Shown in pieces: positions 1 to 4,646 of a DNA stretch of 5,477 nt. The notes beneath the pieces were generated by a model, which made no database searches, was not told the origin of the DNA, and saw only the letters and a program-made list of their open reading frames with translations. Position numbers and translations under genes: made by a program. The DNA is from an uncultured delta proteobacterium (GTDB lineage Bacteria > Myxococcota_A > Bradymonadia > REDH01): the NCBI GenBank assembly GCA_903912275.1, contig CAIWGR010000379.1, forward strand, positions 1 to 5,477, in the 5' to 3' direction. Each line of letters opens with the position of its first letter. Position 1 is the first letter of the stretch.

Positions 1-43
1 AGCGCGAAGAGAGAGGCAGTTCGAGCGCATGGTCGCTCCGTGT

Positions 44-72
44 GCGAGGTGTGACCGAACGGTACGCCTCGC
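44..72 (-). terminator. stem-loop after terC
   Basis: An inverted repeat starts 11 nt past the terC stop: GCGAGG (44-49) pairs with CCTCGC (67-72), and ACCG (54-57) faces CGGT (60-63). With a T-G wobble and two further pairs the stem has about 12 pairs and one bulged G at 53. No T-run follows it on the minus strand, so it is not a classical intrinsic terminator. It may be a U-less terminator or a 3' mRNA-stabilising hairpin. Bases 1-43 show nothing else I can support. Confidence 0.4.
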
Positions 73-83
73 GATCGGCCCCT

Positions 84-1103
84 TCAAGTTTCGTCGGGTT
101 CGGCCGGCGCGGCGCCCTTGGTCGCGATGAGCGACCAGGTGATGGAGATCGCGAGCGCCGACACGATCACAGCGAGCGAGACCAGCGGGCTGATGTGGAG
201 TTGTTCCATGCCCAGCCGGTCCTTGGCAAAGCTCGCGACAGCAGCATGCTCGCCAGCGTATTCCATCATCATCTTCGCACCCACGAAGCAGAGGACCACG
301 GAGATGCCATATTTGACGTAGGCAAACCGGTCGACGGCGGCCGCGAGCAGGAAGAACATGGAGCGCAGGCCAAGGATGGCGAAGATGTTGGAGGTGAAGA
401 CCAGGAAGGGGTCTTTGGTCACGCCGAAGACAGCGGGAATCGAGTCGAGCGCGAAGACCACGTCGGTGAACTCGACCAGGATCAGCGTGATGAACAGCGG
501 GGTCGCCACCCACTTGCCCGAGCCATCCTCCTTCCAGAAAAACCGGTGGCCGCGCAGGATCGGGGTCGATGGAATGAAGCGCTGCAAGAGCCGCACCCAG
601 CGCTGCGTGTCGGCGCCCTCTTCCTCATCTTCCGAATTGAAGAGCAGTTTGCCGCCCGTGTAGAGCAGGAAGATGCCGAAGATGCCGATGAGCCAGTGGA
701 ACTGGTTCAGCAGCGCTACCCCCGCAAAAATCATGATTGCACGCAGGATGAGCGCCGTGAGGATGCCCCAGAAAAGCACCCGGTGCTGCAGCGCCGAGGG
801 GATCTTCATCGCCGAGAAGATCAGGATAAAGACGAACATGTTGTCCATCGAGAGCGACTGCTCGATGAGGTAGCCGGCCACGAATTCGGTGCCATACTGG
901 TGGCCTTCGAAGCGCCAGAGGACGCCGCCGAACGTCAGAGCGAGCGTCATCCAGACCGCCGTCCAGCTGGCGGCCTCCTTTGCGCCGACCCGATGCGACT
1001 CTTTGTGGAAGAGGCCAAGGTCGATGGCGAGCATCACAAAGATGAAGGCGAGGAAGCCTACCCACATCCAGGGCGTGACGGTCATCTCGGGTGCAGCGAT
1101 CAT
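84..1103 (-). CDS. TerC/Alx-family integral membrane protein (probable metal exporter)
   Basis: A complete 339-residue polytopic membrane protein of the TerC family, closest by eye to Alx-type members, which are about 320 residues long. Family diagnostics are visible: an acidic motif in an early helix (E81, D87, N88 in EQSLSMDNMFVF), the mirrored motif in the second half (E211, D214, D220 in EFTDVVFALDSIPA), then DPFLVFTSNIFAILGLR (231-247). Helices fall near 12-32, 45-63, 75-97, 108-132, 137-155, 200-225, 233-255, 262-282 and 305-327, with an acidic cytosolic-type loop at 157-165 (SEDEEEGAD). Alx and related proteins are linked to Mn(II) efflux and to tellurite or alkaline-pH phenotypes. Mn(II) export here is inference. 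The start at 1103 has no clear Shine-Dalgarno; Met7 (1085) is an alternative. The gene diverges from a Fur-family regulator, so the two could share metal-responsive control. I looked for a Mn riboswitch of the yybP-ykoY type in the leader and could not support one. Confidence 0.93.
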   Translation of the reverse strand: MIAAPEMTVTPWMWVGFLAFIFVMLAIDLGLFHKESHRVGAKEAASWTAVWMTLALTFGGVLWRFEGHQYGTEFVAGYLIEQSLSMDNMFVFILIFSAMKIPSALQHRVLFWGILTALILRAIMIFAGVALLNQFHWLIGIFGIFLLYTGGKLLFNSEDEEEGADTQRWVRLLQRFIPSTPILRGHRFFWKEDGSGKWVATPLFITLILVEFTDVVFALDSIPAVFGVTKDPFLVFTSNIFAILGLRSMFFLLAAAVDRFAYVKYGISVVLCFVGAKMMMEYAGEHAAVASFAKDRLGMEQLHISPLVSLAVIVSALAISITWSLIATKGAAPAEPDET

Positions 1104-1294
1104 TGGAACACAGGGGCAGAGGTAGAGAGAATGGGACGTCTAGTCGGCGGCAGGAGGGGCGCGCACCTTTTTTGCCCTGCTTGCAGCTCCCGCTCGCCCT
1201 GCAGGAGGGCGTGAGATGACCCAAGGCGACCTTCGTTGCGGCTGCCTGCGGCCAAACTCTTGATTCTCGTCGGGCGAAGATGCAAGGAGCGGGC
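1104..1294. promoter_or_regulatory. divergent terC / fur-operon intergenic region
   Basis: These 191 nt must hold the promoters for both terC (leftward) and the Fur-led operon (rightward). For the operon, the best sigma-70-like guess is TTGCGG (1236-1241) with TGATTC (1261-1266), but the 19-nt spacing is poor and the boxes are weak. An imperfect dyad, CTTGATTCTCG (1259-1269) facing CGAAGATGCAAG (1275-1286), overlaps the ribosome binding site of the Fur gene. It could be an operator or an mRNA hairpin. A GC-rich pairing around 1172-1210 is followed on the minus strand by a run of A, not T, so it is no terminator for terC. Confidence 0.4.
1284..1289 (+). promoter_or_regulatory. Shine-Dalgarno AAGGAG deciding the Fur start
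   Basis: AAGGAG sits 5 nt before the ATG at 1295. It lies inside the longer open frame that begins with ATG at 1280, so the site favours the 1295 start and argues against the 5-residue extension. Confidence 0.75.
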
Positions 1295-1747
1295 ATGACC
1301 GATTTTGTCCCATCCGAGCGACTTCGCACCCGTCTCCGCCTCGCCCAGTTGCGCGGCACCTCCGCGCGTCTTGGCGTCCTCGCGGTGCTGGAGCAGACAA
1401 GCGGCCCCAAGACCCACCTCGAGGTCTACGAGCTGCTCGCCCACACCGGGCTCGACCGCGCGACGGTCTACCGCAACCTCGTCACGCTCTCGGAACAGGG
1501 CTTCGCTTCACGCACCGATCTCGGCGACCACGTGTGGCGTTTTGAACTTCTCGATGAGGGTGGTCACGAAGGCCCCCGTCATGCCCATTATGTCTGCACC
1601 GACTGCGGCGAGGTCTCTTGCATGAAGGAGGTGGAGGTGGAGACAGTCTCTCCGCCTGCCCGTCCGGGAGCGCCGGGCAAAGTCACCGAGATCCTCTTCA
1701 AGGGAGTGTGCGACAAATGCGACAACGAACCTTCGGTCCTCGGCTAG
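1295..1747 (+). CDS. Fur-family (Fur/Zur/PerR-type) metal-responsive transcriptional regulator
   Basis: A 150-residue cytosolic regulator, the usual length for the family. The N-terminal winged helix spans roughly 8-85 and contains the recognition-helix signature LDRATVYRNLVTLSEQG (53-69). The dimerisation domain carries HAH (96-98) and two CxxC pairs, C101-T-D-C104 and C139-D-K-C142, which form the structural Zn site in this family. By eye against E. coli Fur, H41, E84, H96 and H98 occupy ligand positions of the interdomain site. The other site looks degraded: the equivalents of H87, D89 and H125 appear to be R95, A97 and T131, and Glu101 appears as C109. This hints at a thiolate-containing sensor, but the metal (Fe, Zn, Mn) or peroxide specificity cannot be assigned. 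It leads the operon and its 3' end overlaps the next gene by about 31 nt, so it probably controls the mbnP/mbnH-like genes and itself. Start chosen from the AAGGAG at 1284. Confidence 0.92.
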   Translation: MTDFVPSERLRTRLRLAQLRGTSARLGVLAVLEQTSGPKTHLEVYELLAHTGLDRATVYRNLVTLSEQGFASRTDLGDHVWRFELLDEGGHEGPRHAHYVCTDCGEVSCMKEVEVETVSPPARPGAPGKVTEILFKGVCDKCDNEPSVLG

Positions 1748-2574
1748 CCCGATTCGCGGTTGTGGCCTCCGCCTGCTTTGGGGCCGGCTGCGAAGAGGAT
1801 GCACCGGGCGCCGTCGCGACCGAGCCGGTCACCATCCAGTTCGCGGCGGTAGTGGGCGACCTGCCTTGGCGCTGCGGACAACTCTACCAGGAACTTGGCG
1901 TGACGCCGGCAGCGGTTCAGCCGCAGGACCTCCGCTTCTTTGTCCACGGCTTCGAGCTTGTGCGGGCCGACGGCAGCGCGGAGCCGGTCGTGCTGGATGA
2001 TGTGACCGGGTGGCAGGCCAACCAGGTGGCGCTCCTCGACTTTGAAGACGGCGCAGGCAAGTGCAACACGGGTACCCCCGACACCCGCGGCGAAGTTTCC
2101 GGGACGGTTGCGCAGGGAGACTATGTGGGCCTGCGCTTCTCGGTCGGCGTCCCCTTCTCCGAGAACCACAAGAATTCCGCGCTGGCGCCCGCACCGCTCG
2201 CGCAGAGTTCGCTGAGCTGGAACTGGCAGCAGGGCTACATCTTCCTTCGCTTTGAGGGCGGTACCCCGGCTGGCCGCTACGAGATCCACATCGGAAGCAC
2301 CGGCTGCGTCGGCACGACCGGCAACATCACGAGCTGTGCCCGACCCGATCGCCCGGTCATCTCGCTGCCCGCCTTCGATGCGACCTCGCAGACCGTCATC
2401 ATCGACGTAAAGCAGCTCCTCGCCGATTCGGACATCACCAGCAATGCGGGCGACAGCATCGGCTGTGCCTCCGCCGTCACGGATCCGGATTGCGAAGGGC
2501 CCTTCGGTCACCTCGGATTGGACCTCGCGACGGGCGCGGTGGTGGAGGGGCAGGATGTCTTCCGTGCTGAGTAG
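1717..2574 (+). CDS. mbnP: MbnP-like lipoprotein (metallo-mystery pair four-Cys motif protein)
   Basis: A 285-residue exported protein of the MbnP family, known as the copper-binding partner of the di-heme enzyme MbnH. The signal peptide has Arg residues at 2-12, a hydrophobic stretch and a lipobox-like FGAGC ending at C25, followed by acidic EED. Family landmarks: FAAVVGDLPWRCGQLY (42-57), RFFVHGFELV (73-82), DFEDGAGKC (108-116), VGLRFSVGVPF (137-147), LSWNWQQGYIFLRFEG (166-181), and a C-terminal GHLGLDLATG...FR block (264-283). The mature part has Cys 53, 116, 197, 207, 250 and 259, more than the four that name the family. Trp 51, 99, 168 and 170 are candidates for MbnH-dependent oxidation to kynurenine; which one is inference. 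An in-frame GTG (1708) and TTG (1618) exist upstream. ATG 1717 is preferred because AGGGAG (1701-1706) lies 10 nt before it and it gives a clean signal peptide. It overlaps the Fur gene by 31 nt and mbnH by 20 nt. Confidence 0.9.
   Translation: MRQRTFGPRLARFAVVASACFGAGCEEDAPGAVATEPVTIQFAAVVGDLPWRCGQLYQELGVTPAAVQPQDLRFFVHGFELVRADGSAEPVVLDDVTGWQANQVALLDFEDGAGKCNTGTPDTRGEVSGTVAQGDYVGLRFSVGVPFSENHKNSALAPAPLAQSSLSWNWQQGYIFLRFEGGTPAGRYEIHIGSTGCVGTTGNITSCARPDRPVISLPAFDATSQTVIIDVKQLLADSDITSNAGDSIGCASAVTDPDCEGPFGHLGLDLATGAVVEGQDVFRAE
2544..2548 (+). promoter_or_regulatory. Shine-Dalgarno GGAGG for mbnH
   Basis: GGAGG lies 6 nt before the ATG at 2555 and inside the end of the mbnP-like gene. It fixes the mbnH start at 2555, which also gives a normal lipoprotein signal peptide. 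The frame is open further upstream, but that extension would be basic and would bury the signal peptide. Confidence 0.75.
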
Positions 2575-3706
2575 GTTCGGCGGGTTGGCCATCGTGCTCC
2601 TCTTCGCGGGATGCGACGAGGAGCAGGCAGCGCCGGCGGGATTTGACTGGGTACCCGACGGCTTCCCCGCCCCGGTCGTTCCCGACGACAACCCGATGAC
2701 GGCAGAGAAGGTCGACCTCGGGCGCCACCTCTTTTACGAGAAGCAGCTCAGCTACAATGGCACCCAGTCCTGCGGCTCCTGCCACCAGCAGGCTCTCGGC
2801 TTTGCCGACGGGCTGCCGCAGGCCAAGGGCTCCACGGGCGACACGCATCCCCGAAACGCGATGGGCCTCACCAACGTTGCTTACGCGCAGCGCCTTACCT
2901 GGGGTCATCCTACGCTGAACCGGCTTGAGCAGCAGGCGCTCGGACCCATCTTCGGAGAGAACCCGGTCGAGATGGGCATGCGGTCGCACGAGGCCGACCT
3001 CACGGCCCGCCTCGCGGCGCTGCCGCTCTATGTCGAGAAGTTTGCAGCGGCCTTCCCCGACCAAGCCGAGCCCATCACCCTCGACAACGCGCTCAAGGCG
3101 ATCGCGAGTTTCGAGCGGACACTGATCTCTGCCAACTCTCGCTACGACAGGTTTCTCGCCGGCGACGAAGCCGCCATGAATGCCTCCGAAAGGCGGGGCA
3201 TGGAGCTCTACTTCGACGAAGTGACCGAGTGCTTCCACTGCCACGGCGGATTCAATTTCTCGGATGCCACCGACTTCGCCGGAAGCGTCTCTGCGAACCC
3301 GGCGTTTCACAACACCGGGCTCTACAACCTCAACGGTTCCGGCGACTACCCGACCCGCAACGGCGGCATCTTCGAGATCACCGGCAACCGAGAGCAGATG
3401 GGGCAGTTCCGGGCGCCAACGCTCCGTAACATCGCCGAGTCGAAGCCCTACATGCATGACGGCAGCGTCCCCGATTTGGAGGGGGTCATCGACCACTACG
3501 CTGCTGGCGGCCGCACCATCGAGAGTGGTCCCTACGCGGGTGCGGGCTACCTCAATCCCTACAAAGATGGCTTCGTTCGGGGTTTCGCCATCTCGGATCA
3601 GGCCAAGGCCGACCTCGTCGCCTTCCTCAAGACACTCAGCGATGACGCCTTCCTCACCAACCCAGCCTTTTCGGATCCCTTCGCAGCAGAGGGTTCGGCG
3701 CAATGA
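2555..3706 (+). CDS. mbnH: MbnH-like di-heme enzyme (MauG/bacterial cytochrome c peroxidase superfamily), lipoprotein
   Basis: A 383-residue exported di-heme c-type cytochrome of the MbnH/'MXAN_0977' branch of the MauG and bacterial CcP superfamily. The lipobox LFAGC ends at C20 and is followed by DEEQ, so the enzyme is probably membrane-tethered. Heme sites: C73-G-S-C76-H77 and C226-F-H-C229-H230. The C-terminal block FRAPTLRNIAESKPYMHDGS (285-304) is the superfamily signature. In VIDHYAAGG (311-319), Y315 falls by eye where peroxidases have an axial Met and MauG has an axial Tyr, so a His/Tyr heme is likely. W116 (LTWGHP) is the probable inter-heme Trp for electron transfer. Characterised MbnH uses peroxide to form a high-valent di-heme state that converts Trp to kynurenine in MbnP. 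The substrate here should be the product of the gene just upstream, with a 20-nt overlap. It ends in an ATGA overlap with the next lipoprotein gene. A plain cytochrome c peroxidase is the alternative, but the neighbour argues against it. Confidence 0.93.
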   Translation: MSSVLSRFGGLAIVLLFAGCDEEQAAPAGFDWVPDGFPAPVVPDDNPMTAEKVDLGRHLFYEKQLSYNGTQSCGSCHQQALGFADGLPQAKGSTGDTHPRNAMGLTNVAYAQRLTWGHPTLNRLEQQALGPIFGENPVEMGMRSHEADLTARLAALPLYVEKFAAAFPDQAEPITLDNALKAIASFERTLISANSRYDRFLAGDEAAMNASERRGMELYFDEVTECFHCHGGFNFSDATDFAGSVSANPAFHNTGLYNLNGSGDYPTRNGGIFEITGNREQMGQFRAPTLRNIAESKPYMHDGSVPDLEGVIDHYAAGGRTIESGPYAGAGYLNPYKDGFVRGFAISDQAKADLVAFLKTLSDDAFLTNPAFSDPFAAEGSAQ

Positions 3707-4443
3707 GGAGGGCATCCCTGTGCCTGCTCGGAGCGCTGTTTCTGTCGGCTTGCGACGATGCGGCTGAGGCCCCCGCGGGGCCCGCAGCGGTCGACCTCTT
3801 TGTAGCCCACACGCCACTCGCTACGCCCGCTGAGGTGGTGAACGACCTCGGCTATCGCATCGAAGTCGACCGGTGGGTTGCAGTGTCGGCAAGCATCGAG
3901 CTTCGTCCCTGTGATGTGTCGGCCTCGCTCCTCTGGCGGCTCGTCGGGGGCACGGCTGCGGCCCACGTCACCCCTACCGTCTACCGCGCTGGAGGCTCAG
4001 CGCAGCCCCGCGACCTGCTCGGCGCGGGCGCGGCGACCCTCTTCGGGCAGCTCACGCCGCCGGCCGGTGACTACTGCCAGGTGCGATACGCTTCGAGTCC
4101 TGCCGACGCAGACATCGAAGGGTCGGGAGGCGGAGCCTCGCTGCTCGGCAAGAGCATGGTCATCTCGGGCCGTTACACGCCGCCCGGCGGTGAAATGGCT
4201 GTTCCCTTCGCGCTGTCGACCACGCTCGGCACCCGCGTGGATCTGCCGGAGATCGCCGCGAACTCAGCAGCCCCGCTCTTCACGCTTCGTCCAGGCGAGC
4301 GGCTCACCGTGACGGTAACGCTCGATCCCGCGGCGATGTTCGAAGGCGTCGACTTTGCGCTGCAGGGGCCCGCCCAGGTGGAGAGCCAGCTCGTTTTTAA
4401 CCTCGCACGGGGCATGCAACTGGCGCTGGTCCCTGCGCCCTAG
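3703..4443 (+). CDS. uncharacterised lipoprotein co-translated with mbnH
   Basis: A 246-residue protein I do not recognise as a named family. The N-terminus is a clear lipoprotein signal peptide, MRRASLCLLGALFLSAC, with lipobox LSAC and lipidation at C17 followed by DD. The mature part is Ala/Gly/Thr/Val-rich with many short alternating-hydrophobic stretches (for example GYRIEVDRWVAVSASIEL at 50-67 and ERLTVTVTLDP at 199-209), suggesting an all-beta, sandwich-like fold. Possible metal or disulfide residues are C70, H88 and C125; C70 and C125 are the only mature Cys besides the lipidated one. It has two mature Trp, W58 and W78. Its ATG overlaps the mbnH stop as ATGA, with AGAGGG (3688-3693) 9 nt upstream, so the two are translationally coupled. 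The context suggests an accessory part of the MbnP/MbnH system: a metal chaperone, an extra substrate or a scaffold. This is inference. Confidence 0.85.
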   Translation: MRRASLCLLGALFLSACDDAAEAPAGPAAVDLFVAHTPLATPAEVVNDLGYRIEVDRWVAVSASIELRPCDVSASLLWRLVGGTAAAHVTPTVYRAGGSAQPRDLLGAGAATLFGQLTPPAGDYCQVRYASSPADADIEGSGGGASLLGKSMVISGRYTPPGGEMAVPFALSTTLGTRVDLPEIAANSAAPLFTLRPGERLTVTVTLDPAAMFEGVDFALQGPAQVESQLVFNLARGMQLALVPAP

Positions 4444-4480
4444 CGTTGGGGTACGCACCGGACTTGTGGCGATTCGCGCT

Positions 4481-4492
4481 TCAGAATTCTGA
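4481..4492. repeat. perfect 12-bp palindrome, candidate activator site
   Basis: TCAGAATTCTGA reads identically on both strands. It is centred near 4486/4487, about 130 bp before the predicted start of the sigma-54 transcript and in an otherwise GC-rich spacer. That distance is typical of upstream activating sequences bound by sigma-54 enhancer-binding proteins. Only one full copy is seen, so the role is inference. Confidence 0.4.
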
Positions 4493-4497
4493 CGGAA

Positions 4498-4531
4498 GGT
4501 GGCGGCGCCTCGGCCGCCGCTCCGGCTCTTT
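4498..4531 (+). terminator. possible intrinsic terminator of the fur-mbnP-mbnH operon
   Basis: GGCGGC (4501-4506) and GCCGCC (4513-4518) form a 6-bp GC stem with a 6-nt loop, extendable by up to three pairs including wobbles (4498-4500 with 4519-4521). It is followed after a few bases by a weak CTCTTT (4526-4531). It lies about 55 nt past the operon's last stop. The T-tract is short and displaced, so confidence is low. Confidence 0.35.
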
Positions 4532-4578
4532 GGCGCTGCGGCGCGCTTCGAAACCGCCTGTCGCGCGCTGCTGGCGCC
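4532..4578. repeat. imperfect GC-rich inverted repeat
   Basis: GGCGC (4532-4536) plus GCGCGC (4541-4546) face GCGCGC (4563-4568) plus GCGCC (4574-4578), with mismatched TGCG/TGCTG between and a 16-nt spacer. There is no T-tract. It sits between the palindrome and the sigma-54 promoter, so it could be a second protein-binding site or a U-less terminator for the upstream operon. GC-rich DNA yields such repeats by chance, so this is tentative. Confidence 0.25.
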
Positions 4579-4588
4579 GATCGGTTGA

Positions 4589-4605
4589 CTGGCACGGGAT
4601 TTGCT
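4589..4605 (+). promoter_or_regulatory. sigma-54 (RpoN) -24/-12 promoter
   Basis: CTGGCACGGGATTTGCT matches the sigma-54 consensus YTGGCACG-N4-TTGCW at every defined position. GG (4591-4592) and GC (4603-4604) are separated by exactly 10 nt. Transcription should begin near 4616, leaving a 31-nt leader before the beta-propeller gene. Sigma-54 promoters need an ATP-dependent enhancer-binding activator. An overlapping TTGACT (4585-4590) with TATCAG (4607-4612) at 16 nt could act as a weaker sigma-70 promoter. Confidence 0.8.
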
Positions 4606-4635
4606 CTATCAGCCCCGTCACCCACGCAACCCTCC

Positions 4636-4639
4636 GGAG
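4636..4639 (+). promoter_or_regulatory. Shine-Dalgarno GGAG for the beta-propeller gene
   Basis: GGAG lies 7 nt before the ATG at 4647 and selects that start, which gives a complete lipoprotein signal peptide. Confidence 0.65.
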
Positions 4640-4646
4640 TTCTCCC

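Noticed and set aside
42..1214. Long plus-strand open frame antisense to terC (390 codons)
   Set aside because: Its product is a charged, low-hydrophobicity Glu/Asp/Arg/His-rich sequence typical of the antisense of a GC-rich gene, while the opposite strand encodes an unmistakable TerC protein.
1104..1294. yybP-ykoY Mn riboswitch in the terC leader
   Set aside because: A GTCATCTCACG-like stretch and a GGCAAAAAAGG stretch caught the eye, but the conserved GGGGAGTAG-type loop and the three-way-junction pairing could not be found.
1744..2691. Minus-strand open frame antisense to mbnP (315 codons)
   Set aside because: No motif, an Arg/Gly/Ala-rich composition, and full overlap with the MbnP-like gene, which has clear family features.
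2477..3817. Long minus-strand open frame antisense to mbnH (446 codons)
   Set aside because: The plus strand has two CxxCH heme motifs and MauG-type signatures; the antisense frame has no recognisable motif and reflects GC-biased codon positions.
4585..4612. Sigma-70 promoter TTGACT-16-TATCAG as the main promoter of the beta-propeller gene
   Set aside because: The -10 box is weak and the same bases give a complete sigma-54 match, so I treat sigma-54 as primary and mention sigma-70 only as a possible overlap.
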